Numbered from the stretch's first letter, positions 43,901 to 52,828 are shown. The stretch: DNA of 64,000 bases from Chitinophaga lutea (GCF_003813775.1 NZ_RPDH01000001.1:1116001-1180000), one strand, 5' to 3'. Numbers and translations are program-made. Notes: generated from the letters alone by a model not told the origin.

Positions 43901-44864
43901 CCGGCCAGTTGGTTACCGCCGCATGTGCATGCCATTGCACTTCGGATAACCAGGTGCTGATGTTGGTGCGCAGGCGGAAGAATTTTGTTTTCACTGCGGG
44001 AAAAACCGCCGCGCCGGGCGCATTCATTTTACGCAGCTGCGGCATCACGATGGTGCATACCGTGGAATAATTTATCCCGTCCGGAGCGCTTTCCAGCTGG
44101 AAGGTAGGCGGACTGTCGGGCGGGCCGTCGTACACATCCCGCGGCACTTCCGGCTTGCGCCAGATCGTGACGGACTGAAAGGCGCCCTCTTCCGCAAACT
44201 CAAAAACGATATCACCCGTTTTCTCCAGCCGCAGGGCCGTTTCAGGATCCTGGTCGAAGCAGGCATCCGGTTGTTCTTCCTTCCCGTTCAGCATCAGTTT
44301 CCGCAATGCCGGCACAGGTAGTTCAGGAAAGGCCACCACGGCGATATCGCGATAATAACCCAGCTTGGTGAAAGGCGGGGGGATGGAATATTCCTTTTGG
44401 CCCGGCGCCGCTTTCACGGTACGCCAAACCAGCTGCTGCATGCTCTGCTGCGGCTGAACGAACGAACCGCCCGTACCGGAGAAACCCGCTGAATTGTGTA
44501 TCATGATCTGCAGCTGCAACCGCTGCGCTTCCTGCATCGTATACAGCATCAGGCTGCGCCATTGCGTGCCGCCCATATCTACCGGGCCACGCGGCACGGC
44601 GCCTTCCGTATTGAAGAGCAACGCGCCGCCGAGGCCCATTTGCCGCATCGCCTCCAGGTCTTTGCGGATGCCTTCTTCCGTCACGTGCCCGTTGAGCCAG
44701 ATCCACAGCACCTGCGGGCGGCAGTGGGCGGGTGGGCGTAAAAACCCCGCCTCGTTCAGTACTTCCGCTGCATTACCCCCACGGCTCAACGCCGGCCATA
44801 CCAACATACCCGTTGCAGTGATCAGTGTATTCTTCAGGAAATCCCTTCTTTGCATAAAAGCCAT
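40938..44864 (-). CDS. GH106-type alpha-L-rhamnosidase with inserted LamG-like domain
   Basis: The 1308-residue protein begins with a Tat signal (MQRRDFLKNTLITATGMLVW), so it is exported folded; the alternative start is the ATG at 44855. GH106 marks are the N-terminal LWIWLNGHVTEEGIRKDLEA, the segment MRQMGLGGALLFNTEG and IMIHNSAGFSGTGGSFVQP. A large barrel follows (GLLIDSWEVGVQNWTQRMPE, LWGEPYGDGMFDSLQISQSM). At about residues 920-1045 a concanavalin/LamG-like module (FSIEVWIKPDTYAM, WTHVVAVYHDGIPALYING) is inserted. The C-terminus is a GH2-type sugar-binding jelly roll (RVFLDLGRVEVLADVSINGK). It should release terminal rhamnose, for example from pectin side chains. It is divergent from the universal stress protein gene. 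Confidence 0.88.
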   Translation of the reverse strand: MAFMQRRDFLKNTLITATGMLVWPALSRGGNAAEVLNEAGFLRPPAHCRPQVLWIWLNGHVTEEGIRKDLEAMRQMGLGGALLFNTEGAVPRGPVDMGGTQWRSLMLYTMQEAQRLQLQIMIHNSAGFSGTGGSFVQPQQSMQQLVWRTVKAAPGQKEYSIPPPFTKLGYYRDIAVVAFPELPVPALRKLMLNGKEEQPDACFDQDPETALRLEKTGDIVFEFAEEGAFQSVTIWRKPEVPRDVYDGPPDSPPTFQLESAPDGINYSTVCTIVMPQLRKMNAPGAAVFPAVKTKFFRLRTNISTWLSEVQWHAHAAVTNWPGKANFYQHVAESVTTATADEGIDKKQVLDLTNLLQPNGTLQWEPPSGHWTILRIGHTATGQLGASQPDAAVGLELDKFSRDAVDGWFRHMDEYLFNALQRYPSCRGLLIDSWEVGVQNWTQRMPEAFLQQHDYAISQWLPALTGRIVGNAEATNAFLFDFRRTQATLVAKEYYAGFKTHCNAKGWQLWGEPYGDGMFDSLQISQSMDLPMGEFWTRYAPGTMNSIGVALSAGHTAGKRVIGAEAFTGLPETSRWTEYPYALKVQGDHFYSLGINQLMLSVMVHQPYAHGLPGFCMGPFGSHFDRTNTWAAFTHGWTSYLTRTQYMLQQGHYAADFVFFKGEESAASIPDIDHVMPNSPTGYGADVIGPDALFQDIQIRDHRIVFPDGMTYNVMVMIQLRKVSLPVLQRLKELVEAGMLLAVNEKPESPPGLSGDAAALRALADEIWGDLDGIKVKERKLGKGTLYRNKLLADIVQLPPDFRYTSVRRDAAIRFTHRRTADADIYFVSNRLRRHERVIAEFRIKGMLPELWNAEDGSITEAAMYQPTDNGIRVPLEFTPTGSWLVVFRKPLPGKGIEALTQNGELLCSALPAAVPAADYWAQVQQTFSIEVWIKPDTYAMPGKGYVVYPPEGEQVYGKGYACAGIAAGQNVIRICERTKGAAYFSKDVVAVYQPVSGWTHVVAVYHDGIPALYINGKLAGRGVAGEYKVIPGLGTKPTGELHSSVFEGNATEPALHREALGPEKIAALYAAKLPAPALPDGLLLRRQGKRVKALAWQNGNYHVDGYEINVKDKCAVQTLKGAWQLQFEPGRGAPASMRLPELISLHRHTDFNVRHFAGVVTYKKQFHITPVALQKGKRVFLDLGRVEVLADVSINGKKAGMCWKEPYRIDITSFIRAGDNSMSIQVATLWPNRQIGDEQLPAENAYTPSHYIATMPEWFVQNKSNPGRRVTFATWNNYKPEDPLLEAGLLGPVRLITAWELQLPATAQ

Positions 44865-45059
44865 CTTGTTGAAAAGCTATGACAAGATAGTGAATTTAGC
44901 GCGGTGGCTTTTCAGGAAAAGGCCGTTGCCAGATCTGACGCCCGGTGTGAGCGGCCCGTCCATTCGTACTATCGGGAATTGTTCTGTTGCCGCTTCAAAA
45001 AACCGGCCCGGATGTACGATGATGGCATAATTATTTCGGCTATTTCCCTAAAACGGATC

Positions 45060-45893
45060 ATGAAATCACTGCTGATACTGACCGATTTTTCCGAAGCCGC
45101 CTTCCGTGCGGCGGAATATGCCTGCGGAATAGCACCATTGCTGCAGGTGGACCGGTTCATTCTTTACCACGCCTACCAGACCTACGTGGGTGGAACGGAA
45201 ATACCCATTATCGAAGACAGCCACGAGGTGTACCTGGCCAGCATGGAGTCCCTGGGCCTGCAGCACGACCGGCTCAGCACCCTGGCCGGCCCTGGCGTAA
45301 AGATCGAAATGATGGCCAGGGAAGGCTTACTCACCGATACGATTGCCGCCTACGCGGAGCAGGAAAACATTGCCGCCATTGTAATGGGCGTGTCAGGAAA
45401 GTCCGGCCTGGAGGCGTTGCTCCTGGGCAGCGTCACGGCGGAGATACTGAAAACAAGCACCGTACCCGTGCTGGTGGTACCGGGAGACGCGCTGGTGGGC
45501 AGGCCTGTTAAAACCGTGGTTTTTGCCACCGATCTGAAAGATGTGAATCACCTGTCGGCCGCCCGGCTGGATGATTTTCTAGGTGCTTTCAAGGCCCAAT
45601 TGTATATCGTGAATGTAGGCGGGGAAACGGACGAAAAATACAGGCCGGAAACCTTCGAAGCCATCACCGACCTGCACCGCCTGCTGGAAAAATACAATCC
45701 GACTTTCGGGTATATCAGCCGGGATGATGTGGTGGATGGGATACTGAGCTACGCGAAAGAACGGCAGGCTTCGATGATCATTTCCGTTCCGAAAAAACAC
45801 GGTGGTTTTTCCGCCCTTTTCCATAAAAGCATTTCTAAAAAACTGGCGTACAACTCCAACGTGCCGCTGCTGTTTCTGCCGGGTCTGGAATGA
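45060..45893 (+). CDS. Universal stress protein, tandem UspA domains
   Basis: The start at 45060 (MKSLLILTDFSEAAFRAAEY) is the natural UspA start; the frame extends 52 codons upstream without homology. The 277-residue protein contains a first UspA domain (1-140) ending in the nucleotide-binding pattern GVSGKSGLEALLLGSVTAEI (G-2x-G-9x-G-S) and a second, weaker one (about 145-277: VKTVVFATDLKDVNHLSAAR). The second domain lacks a clear Gly loop. These cytoplasmic proteins respond to stress or energy status. It is transcribed alone, divergent from the GH106 gene. Confidence 0.9.
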   Translation: MKSLLILTDFSEAAFRAAEYACGIAPLLQVDRFILYHAYQTYVGGTEIPIIEDSHEVYLASMESLGLQHDRLSTLAGPGVKIEMMAREGLLTDTIAAYAEQENIAAIVMGVSGKSGLEALLLGSVTAEILKTSTVPVLVVPGDALVGRPVKTVVFATDLKDVNHLSAARLDDFLGAFKAQLYIVNVGGETDEKYRPETFEAITDLHRLLEKYNPTFGYISRDDVVDGILSYAKERQASMIISVPKKHGGFSALFHKSISKKLAYNSNVPLLFLPGLE

Positions 45894-45996
45894 CATGCTG
45901 CCGCCATATGGATGCCTGTTAAGGTTCCACACTTTGTAGACTTTATGTCTCATTCAACCGGCACCGCCATATCCTTTGCAAGAATCAATGAACCAC

Positions 45997-47826
45997 TTAC
46001 CGCGTCAGCCGGATCACCAGGCCGCCCGTGGGCGGTATGGTAAACCTTACCGTTTCCCCGTTACCGATATTTCTTTCCTGCACTACAAAACCATCGCCGT
46101 CGCTTACTATCAGGGCCTTATGATTTTTACGCGGCAGAAAATCCGGGCGTAAGGTAAACGCCTGCGGCTGATCCGTTCCGTTGATCACAGACACATACCA
46201 CTCTTTCCCTTTCCGCTTTGCAAGGGCCGCCAGCTTTCCGATCTCGCTTCCTTCCAGCACCCGGGTTTCATCCCAGGTAACCGGCAGGGTTTGCAGCAGC
46301 GGAATGACCGGCGCGTACAACGGATCATTCACAATCGTGACGGGGCTTTCAGCCATACATTGGAACGGGGAATTGAAGAGATACATCAACGCCAGCTGAT
46401 GCGTATAAGTGGTGGGGCCTTTGTTGGTGAAGAAGCCCGGTGTATAATCGCCATGGCCGCATAGCAACCTGGTGAACGGCAGCGCGGCGTTGTGCCAGGC
46501 CGGTACCGGTTCGTTCATGTTATTCAGCTCCAGGCCCCTGATGCCTTCCCTCGTCATCTCATTCGGATAGGTAATACTTTCGCCCGTCGGAGCGTGGCAT
46601 CCGTGGAAATTCACCATCAGCTTCCGGATGGCCGTGGCCTTCAGAAAACCGATCTCGAAATCCACCAGTTCTTTCGCCTCGCTGTTCATAAAATCCGTTT
46701 TGACGCCAGCAACCCCGCACAGCACGAGGCTGTCGAGGAAACCATCCCTTTGTCGGGGTTCGCGCAGCCATTTGGAATCGCGCCACACCCACACCTTCAC
46801 CTGTTTTTTCGCCGCGTATGCACAGATATCCTTCAGCTGCGTCCATTTATCGGGCCACACCGTTTCCCAGCCTTCGTCGAGCAGGGTATAATTGAATTTC
46901 AGTGTGGCGGCGGCATCGATGAAGCGTTTTTCTTCATCCGGCTGCATGTAGTTGTTTTTTCTTGTGATCCAGCTCCAGACGGCCTTTCCCGGCTGAATAT
47001 AAGACACGTCGCCGTACAGGGATTTATCGGGGCGGGGATTCAATGCCGCTATCATCCCGTTATTCACCAGGCTGTTCAGGTCTTCCGCATACATCACGAC
47101 CCTCCACGGCGAAAAACTGCCGCCCTGCACCTCGAATCCCTGTTCGCCTTCCGTGAAATTCACCTGTACGGTGCGGTGGCCGGTAGCTTCCAGCCGCATG
47201 CCGCTGTAATCGTAGAGCGCGGCTTCGGTGATGACCATGTAACTTTTATCGGACAGCTGCATCACCAGCGGCTTGCCCTGCACCGGGCCGGAGGACGAAA
47301 TAACGGGCAGGCTGTCGACAGCCGTATGCGTCCACCACCCGGCGTACGACTTTAATTTCCAGGCGCTGTTCCGTTCGAAGAACCATACGCGGGAGGAGGC
47401 GGGTATCGTAAATACCGTGCGTTCTTTCCTGATTCTTTTTGGCCCTTCGCCCGGCAGCCTGTACCGGAATGCGCAACCGTCTTTGAACAGGCGGAACTCG
47501 ATCCCGAACGAATACGTCGCGCCTTTTACGGCTACCTCGTATATACGGCTGTTGCTGGTGGCGGATTGGCGGATGAGGGAGATGCCGCTCACGCTGCTGC
47601 CCAGCTCTGCGTCGTGCAACACCACCCCGGCGGCAGACGGCCCGACGAGCGTTTTGTTGCCCGCTGCCGCCGACCAGGTTAACCGGCCATTTTGCACCGA
47701 TAATTGTGCGGATATCTTTCCGGAAGGATCGTGGAATTGAAGTGTTTGCTGCGCCTGTACCTGAAACGCGATGAGCTGCGCCACGAGGAACTGCGCCATG
47801 AAGTGGAATTTAACGTGCATCCTCAA
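45997..47826 (-). CDS. GH97 glycoside hydrolase, alpha-galactosidase-like
   Basis: The 609-residue protein has a signal peptide (FMAQFLVAQLIAFQVQAQ). It shows the GH97 layout: N-terminal beta-supersandwich (PSGKISAQLSVQNGRLTWSA, FRLFKDGCAFRYRLPG), a TIM barrel (DEGWETVWPDKWTQLKDICA, KVWVWRDSKWL) and a C-terminal beta domain. GVAGVKTDFMNSEAKELVDF places Asp378 where retaining GH97 members (alpha-galactosidase BtGH97b type) carry their nucleophile, unlike the inverting SusB alpha-glucosidases. NFHGCHAPTGESITYPNEMT and GIRGLELNN are further family marks. It probably removes alpha-galactosyl residues in the periplasm. It is monocistronic and divergent from the serine hydrolase gene at 48057. Confidence 0.9.
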   Translation of the reverse strand: MRMHVKFHFMAQFLVAQLIAFQVQAQQTLQFHDPSGKISAQLSVQNGRLTWSAAAGNKTLVGPSAAGVVLHDAELGSSVSGISLIRQSATSNSRIYEVAVKGATYSFGIEFRLFKDGCAFRYRLPGEGPKRIRKERTVFTIPASSRVWFFERNSAWKLKSYAGWWTHTAVDSLPVISSSGPVQGKPLVMQLSDKSYMVITEAALYDYSGMRLEATGHRTVQVNFTEGEQGFEVQGGSFSPWRVVMYAEDLNSLVNNGMIAALNPRPDKSLYGDVSYIQPGKAVWSWITRKNNYMQPDEEKRFIDAAATLKFNYTLLDEGWETVWPDKWTQLKDICAYAAKKQVKVWVWRDSKWLREPRQRDGFLDSLVLCGVAGVKTDFMNSEAKELVDFEIGFLKATAIRKLMVNFHGCHAPTGESITYPNEMTREGIRGLELNNMNEPVPAWHNAALPFTRLLCGHGDYTPGFFTNKGPTTYTHQLALMYLFNSPFQCMAESPVTIVNDPLYAPVIPLLQTLPVTWDETRVLEGSEIGKLAALAKRKGKEWYVSVINGTDQPQAFTLRPDFLPRKNHKALIVSDGDGFVVQERNIGNGETVRFTIPPTGGLVIRLTR

Positions 47827-47945
47827 ATTTAAGGCGTGCGTCCATAGATGGTCTGCGCCCCTGCCTGCAATTGCGTTGGGAACATTCCCTTTTTACGGGA
47901 AGGTTCCCAGGGTGATGGATGTGATATAATATTCTCAATTAAATA

Positions 47946-47988
47946 CTTTGAAATACAAAGTACTTTTCATTACCTTTGAACTACAAAG
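47946..47988 (+). promoter_or_regulatory. Promoter overlapped by two CTTTG-N5-CAAAG palindromes
   Basis: TTTG at 47947-47950 and TACCTTTG at 47971-47978, separated by 20 nt, match the Bacteroidota -33/-7 promoter. Two inverted repeats, CTTTGAAATACAAAG (47946-47960) and CTTTGAACTACAAAG (47974-47988), are centred 28 bp apart. Each covers one promoter element, and each is followed by (G/C)ACTTT-like sequence, giving direct repeats of about 22 bp. A repressor bound to both would shut the promoter of the gene at 48057. Confidence 0.62.
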
Positions 47989-48056
47989 CACTTTAAGAGC
48001 GGAATTATTCCTTCAGGCCGGACACCTCATACACTGCACCTTCAATCTCTACAATA

Positions 48057-49376
48057 ATGAGTATTAAAACATTATGCCTCGGCTTATTGATACTGGCATA
48101 CTGCATCCCGGGCTACACCCAGGCGCCGGACACGGCCAAACTCAACCGTTTCTTTGACCGGCTGGCAGAGAAGAACAAGGCCATGGGCACCCTTTGTATC
48201 GTCAAAGACGGGAAAGTACAGTACAGCCGTTCCATCGGTTACAGCCGTATCTCCGCAGATGGAAAGATACCCGCCTCGGCCACCACGAGGTACCGCATCG
48301 GGTCGGTCACGAAAATGTTCACCGCCACGATGATCTTCCAGCTGGCTGAAAAGAACCGGTTGAAACTGAGCGACACGCTGGGGAAGTATTTCCCGCAGAT
48401 GCCGAATGCCGGGAAGATCACCATTGCTCACATCCTGGGGCACCGGAGCGGCCTTCCTCCCATCTACGCTGACAGGGAGTCCAGGCTGCCGAAAACGGTC
48501 CCCCGAACGAAAGAAGAGATGCTGGCATCGATGGCGAAGGGAACACCGGAATTTGAGCCGGGTGCGAGGTATGCTTACAGCAACGCCGGGTATTTCCTGC
48601 TGGGCTGCCTGATCGAAAAACTGACCGGCGAGCCGTATGAGAAAACACTGCAGGAACAGATCACTGGAAAGATCGGGCTGCACGACACCTACCCCGCCGG
48701 TACCACCGCAGATAACCGCGAAAGCGCATCCTTCCACTATATCTCCGAATGGCAAAACGGGCCGGAAACGCACCCCAGCATCCTCTTCGGCGCCGGCTTC
48801 CTGGTGTCTACCCCGCCGGACCTTGCAAAATTCATCCGGGCCCTCTTCGACGGCCAACTCATCTCCCGGAGCGATCTTAACCGGATGATACAGGAAAGAT
48901 CGGGCATCGACACTTTCCAGTTCGCGGGGAAAACCTATTATGGCCACACCGGCGGGGTAGATGGTTTCGGCGCCTGGCTGGCCTACCTTCCGGAGGAAAA
49001 ACTGGCTTTGGCTTATGCGACGAACGGCAAGGTGTACCCGGTCGGCAACATCATGAACGGCATCACGGATATCTACGGCAACAGGCCTTTTACAATCCCC
49101 TCTTTTGAGCCCTTCGCCGTGAGCATAGACGTGCTGGATAAATACGTAGGCGTATATGGCACATCCGAGGCGCCCGTCAAGTTTACCATCACCCGCAACG
49201 GCGCCACGCTGTACGCACAGCCGCCGGGGCAAACATCCCCCTTCCCGCTGGAACCCACCGCTGTGGACAAATTCCGGCTCGAAGGCCCCGGGATAGTTTT
49301 TGAATTCGACCCCGCTAAAAAACAGATGATCGTAAAGCGCGGCGGTGGTCAGCGTGTATTCAACAAAGAAAATTAA
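48057..49376 (+). CDS. Serine hydrolase of the class C beta-lactamase / PBP4* family
   Basis: The 439-residue protein has a signal peptide (LCLGLLILAYCIPGYTQ). All three active-site motifs are present: Ser83-x-x-Lys86 in RIGSVTKMFTA, Tyr173-Ser-Asn in YAYSNAGYFLLG and His296-Thr-Gly-Gly in YYGHTGGVDGFGAW. The C-terminal 100 residues form an extra beta domain (YVGVYGTSEAPVKFTITRNG). Such enzymes act as D-amino-acid peptidases or esterases in the periplasm more often than as true beta-lactamases. It is followed 22 bp later by a small membrane protein, and its promoter carries paired palindromes. Confidence 0.9.
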   Translation: MSIKTLCLGLLILAYCIPGYTQAPDTAKLNRFFDRLAEKNKAMGTLCIVKDGKVQYSRSIGYSRISADGKIPASATTRYRIGSVTKMFTATMIFQLAEKNRLKLSDTLGKYFPQMPNAGKITIAHILGHRSGLPPIYADRESRLPKTVPRTKEEMLASMAKGTPEFEPGARYAYSNAGYFLLGCLIEKLTGEPYEKTLQEQITGKIGLHDTYPAGTTADNRESASFHYISEWQNGPETHPSILFGAGFLVSTPPDLAKFIRALFDGQLISRSDLNRMIQERSGIDTFQFAGKTYYGHTGGVDGFGAWLAYLPEEKLALAYATNGKVYPVGNIMNGITDIYGNRPFTIPSFEPFAVSIDVLDKYVGVYGTSEAPVKFTITRNGATLYAQPPGQTSPFPLEPTAVDKFRLEGPGIVFEFDPAKKQMIVKRGGGQRVFNKEN

Positions 49377-49398
49377 CTCACGTCAAATATATCGCAAG

Positions 49399-49734
49399 AT
49401 GTCAACTCAAAACAGTTCAACAACAAAATCGATCCGTACCGCTTCACTGGTGAAACGCATGCTGATCGGCGCAGCGATCGCACTGGTGCTGATCGCGCTT
49501 TTCGTGCTGCCGGTCGAAGGCAAACCTGAGTGGGGGAACTTCTGGAAGGTGCGGCCGCTCATCATCGTTCCTTTAGCGGGTGCGGCAGGCGGCGCATGTT
49601 CTTATTTCCTCGAATACCTGTTCGGCGAAGGCGGGCGAAGGAAAGCACTCATCGTCATTGTAAGCGTGGTGATCTATATCATCGGCCTCTGGATGGGAAC
49701 GGTGCTGGGGCTCGACGGAACATTGTGGGATTAA
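49399..49734 (+). CDS. Small membrane protein of unknown function
   Basis: The start at 49399 (MSTQNSSTTKSIRT) is 22 bp after the serine hydrolase stop. The 111-residue protein has three hydrophobic segments (LIGAAIALVLIALFVLPV, PLIIVPLAGAAGGACSYFLE, ALIVIVSVVIYIIGLWMG). Similar small Bacteroidota proteins are often labelled potassium transporter KefB, but the sequence has no transporter signature and I do not support that name. It is probably cotranscribed with the hydrolase. Confidence 0.8.
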   Translation: MSTQNSSTTKSIRTASLVKRMLIGAAIALVLIALFVLPVEGKPEWGNFWKVRPLIIVPLAGAAGGACSYFLEYLFGEGGRRKALIVIVSVVIYIIGLWMGTVLGLDGTLWD

Positions 49735-50012
49735 GGAGGTTTGAACGCGAACGCCATCTTCAGTAAAACGCCCTGCTTCCGCAAGCCCCTATCGGAGCAT
49801 CCGAATCAGGATTTGCCTCACTGTTCCCGCGCCGGAACAACCTTATTCGTATGATTGGTGTCCCCTCCCTGGATGCAGCCGTCGGCTGAGGAAACCCCGT
49901 TACGGATATGGACTGGAACCCGCCGGATATTTGCCCGGTTGATTAGTTTTGGCCCCCATTGACTTTTTATAGCTTTTTTTCCGTTTTTTCGCTGGATTAA
50001 TTCGATACGCGC

Positions 50013-51920
50013 ATGAATGGAAGATTTGCTTCCGCTGTATGGGGACTTTTAATATCGGTGCTGGCCGTTTCCTGCGGGGAAAGAACGAAAACGCCGGACC
50101 AGGAACAACGCCGGGCGGCTACGCTGCAGAACAGGGACTACCTCCCGGTGATCCTGGCCATGGACACCTTGTCCTTTGCCGACTACCGGAAAGCGATTTA
50201 CCGGGAAGACAGCCTGCTGCGGCACCAGGCCGACAGCGCCAACCCATATGCGCATTTTTTCCGCGCGCGCCGGTACGTCCTGGAAAATCAGTTCGACAGC
50301 GCCCGGATGGAATACGAAAAAATGGCGGGCGACAGCACCGGCGAAATAGCGCAACTCAAGCGCTACGGCCTGCTGGCACTGGACACCCGGAGCGGCAGGG
50401 TCGTGGACGGCGTCGTCATGGACAGGCTGCTGTCCTCCGTCAAAACGGCGGAACGGCTCCACAGCAAACTCACCTACAAATTTTACGACCTGGTGGCCAG
50501 ATCCTACTACCAGAACGAGAATGAAAAGGAATCCCTCGATTATTCCGCCCGTTACTTCAAACACCATCCGTATCAATCCCACCCGGTCATCCAGCAGCGG
50601 TACTATGATATTTCTTTCCTGTTGTCCGCCAGAATGGGCGACGCGGATAAAATGGCGGATTTCAATAGCAAGGCCCGCCGCCTGGCGGAACATATCGGGG
50701 ACAGCCTGGCGATCGCCCGTACTTTCGACAACGACGCCCAGATCTACGCAAAACGGGGACAGTTCGACAAAACGCTTGCCAGCAGCAGGCTGTATTATGA
50801 ATACCTGAAGCGCACGAACAACATGAACGAAACCGCCCCGAACAACCTGGGGAACAGCCTTTTGAAAAATAACCTGCCAGACTCGGCCATACCCTATTTC
50901 AGGGAAGCCATCGCACTTTCCCAAAAAAATAGCGGTGGTCTGATGCATCCTTCGTACCTCAAAGGGCTGGTGGAATCGTATAAAAAGAAAAAAGATTACG
51001 AATTCGCCCTGGAGATGATCGATTCCGCTTATGGCGTGGAGATCAAGCGCATCCGGGAAATTGAGGCGGTCAGAATTGCGGACATCGAGAAAAAATACGA
51101 AGCGGAGAAAAAAGACCAGAGCATCGCCGAATTGAACAGCCGCAATACCCTGAATGAAAAGATCATCCGGCAGCAGCGCTGGACGCTGGTGCTGGCATTC
51201 CTCGTGTTTGTGGGCGTGCTGTCTTTCTTCTACTTCATGCACCAGCAATACCGCCTCACCGAAAAGAACAAACTCCTGCAGTCTGAAAACCGCCGTCTGA
51301 ACATGGAGCACAAGCTGCTGCAGGCGCAGCTGAACCCGCATTTTATCTTCAACTCGGTAGCCAACCTGCAAAGCCTCATCGCCACCGGTGACACGAAGGA
51401 ATCGGTGCGTTACCTCTCCGCTTTCTCCGGCCTGTTGCGCAACGTACTGGAACAAAGCCGCCGCGATTTTATCAGCCTGGAGGAAGAAATCGTTTCCCTC
51501 GAACATTACCTGCAGCTGCAGCAGATGCGCTTCGCGGGCCTGTTCGACTACCGCATCAGCGTGGCGGAACAACTCCACCAGGACGATCTGCTGATCCCGC
51601 CCATGCTGGTACAGCCCTTCGTCGAGAACGCAATCGAGCACGGCTTCCGGAACATCGGCTACAAGGGGCTTTTGTCGGTATCCTTCCGCTCTGAAAACGG
51701 CCGGATGCTCATCACCGTAGACGATAACGGCACCGGGCTGGGCGCCAAAGTGGTCAACGGCCAGAAAAAACAATCCCTGGCCGGCACCATCCTGAAAGAA
51801 CGCCTCGACGTACTGTTCAATTCCCGGGGCCAGGAAGCGAAATTCGAGATCGAAAACAAAAAGGAAAACGGGCGGCACGGTGTAACGGTACACATCGTTA
51901 TCCCCGCCATTAAAGACTAA
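50013..51920 (+). CDS. LytS/YehU-type sensor histidine kinase with TPR sensor
   Basis: The 635-residue protein has a lipoprotein-like signal (MNGRFASAVWGLLISVLAVSC). A TPR-rich periplasmic region runs to about residue 370 (FRARRYVLENQFDSARMEYE, PDSAIPYFREAIALSQKN), followed by a transmembrane helix (LVLAFLVFVGVLSFFYFM, about 392-410). A short coiled coil leads into the His_kinase domain with His443 in QAQLNPHFIFNSVANLQSLI, and an ATPase domain follows (MLVQPFVENAIEHGF, DDNGTGLG). It should phosphorylate the LytTR regulator encoded 12 bp downstream. A lipid-modified N-terminus together with a downstream helix would be unusual and may simply be a cleaved signal. Confidence 0.9.
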   Translation: MNGRFASAVWGLLISVLAVSCGERTKTPDQEQRRAATLQNRDYLPVILAMDTLSFADYRKAIYREDSLLRHQADSANPYAHFFRARRYVLENQFDSARMEYEKMAGDSTGEIAQLKRYGLLALDTRSGRVVDGVVMDRLLSSVKTAERLHSKLTYKFYDLVARSYYQNENEKESLDYSARYFKHHPYQSHPVIQQRYYDISFLLSARMGDADKMADFNSKARRLAEHIGDSLAIARTFDNDAQIYAKRGQFDKTLASSRLYYEYLKRTNNMNETAPNNLGNSLLKNNLPDSAIPYFREAIALSQKNSGGLMHPSYLKGLVESYKKKKDYEFALEMIDSAYGVEIKRIREIEAVRIADIEKKYEAEKKDQSIAELNSRNTLNEKIIRQQRWTLVLAFLVFVGVLSFFYFMHQQYRLTEKNKLLQSENRRLNMEHKLLQAQLNPHFIFNSVANLQSLIATGDTKESVRYLSAFSGLLRNVLEQSRRDFISLEEEIVSLEHYLQLQQMRFAGLFDYRISVAEQLHQDDLLIPPMLVQPFVENAIEHGFRNIGYKGLLSVSFRSENGRMLITVDDNGTGLGAKVVNGQKKQSLAGTILKERLDVLFNSRGQEAKFEIENKKENGRHGVTVHIVIPAIKD

Positions 51921-51932
51921 ACGGACCACGAT

Positions 51933-52685
51933 ATGCGCATGAAACTCTATATCCTGGAAGATGAAAAACGTATCCTGCAGCACCTGTTGCAGGTGGTTGA
52001 AAACATTCCCTACGTGCAGCTGGTGGGGCACTCCCCTGAAATTGCACAGGCCGCCGAAGAAGTTCCCCGCCTGCAACCGGACATCATCCTGGCCGACATC
52101 CGCCTGAAAGACGGCGACAGCTTCCGGCTGTTCGATGAAATCGGCGATACCGGCTTCCAGGTTATTTTCCTCACCGCTTACGATCAGTACGCCATTCAGG
52201 CCCTCAACATGGGCGCATTCGGCTACCTGCTGAAGCCGATCGATGAAGCGGCCCTGGCCGCCGCCCTGGACAAATGTTACCATCACCGCCAGCAGGAGCA
52301 GTTCGACCGGCAGCAGCTGGAAATAGCCCGGCAGCACTATGCCGCCCAGGGCGCCACGGCCGCCAAACGGCTTGCGCTGAAGCGGGTGGAATACATGGAG
52401 ATCATATCCATCGAAGACATCATGTACTGCAAAAGCGATAAAGGATATACCACCTTTTTCCTCAACGATAAACGGGAACTGCTCGTTTCAAAAGGCCTGA
52501 TAGAATATGAAAGCATCCTCGTTCCCAGCGGCTTTCTGCGCTGCCATCAATCCTACCTCGTCAATTTCCAGTACGTAAAAAAATACTACAGGGAAGGCAT
52601 TCTGCAGATGCAGAACGGCGAACAGGTGCCGGTGTCGAGCCGCAAGAAGGAGGAGGTGATGAAGTACCTGGAGAATATTTCGTGA
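51933..52685 (+). CDS. LytTR-family response regulator
   Basis: The 250-residue protein (start 51933, or Met3 at 51939) has a receiver domain with acidic pocket ILEDE, phosphoacceptor Asp55 (IILADIRLKD), Thr in FLTAYDQYAIQALNMGA and Lys in YLLKPID. A linker follows, then a LytTR DNA-binding domain (about 145-248; YMEIISIEDIMYCKSDKGYT, FLRCHQSYLVNF). It pairs with the kinase upstream. Its targets are not evident; the serine hydrolase and membrane protein genes just upstream are candidates. It converges with the cytochrome gene at 52829. Confidence 0.92.
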   Translation: MRMKLYILEDEKRILQHLLQVVENIPYVQLVGHSPEIAQAAEEVPRLQPDIILADIRLKDGDSFRLFDEIGDTGFQVIFLTAYDQYAIQALNMGAFGYLLKPIDEAALAAALDKCYHHRQQEQFDRQQLEIARQHYAAQGATAAKRLALKRVEYMEIISIEDIMYCKSDKGYTTFFLNDKRELLVSKGLIEYESILVPSGFLRCHQSYLVNFQYVKKYYREGILQMQNGEQVPVSSRKKEEVMKYLENIS

Positions 52686-52828
52686 CCCGGGCTTCCCGGC
52701 AATATAAACATCCGCCGGGCAGGCCATTGCAAAACCGGGAACATCAATGTACATAAAAAGCAATGGGGCCGCTTCAACAGTACCCGGATAAAAGGGCACC
52801 CATTGAAACAACCCCTGCGTGTTAACAA

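Noticed and set aside
49399..49734. Potassium transporter KefB
   Set aside because: The label is often attached to such short proteins, but 111 residues with three helices and no transporter motif cannot be a KefB-type antiporter.
50049..52337. 762-codon minus-strand frame across the histidine kinase and regulator genes
   Set aside because: Both plus-strand genes have complete domain signatures; the antisense frame has no start context or recognisable domain.
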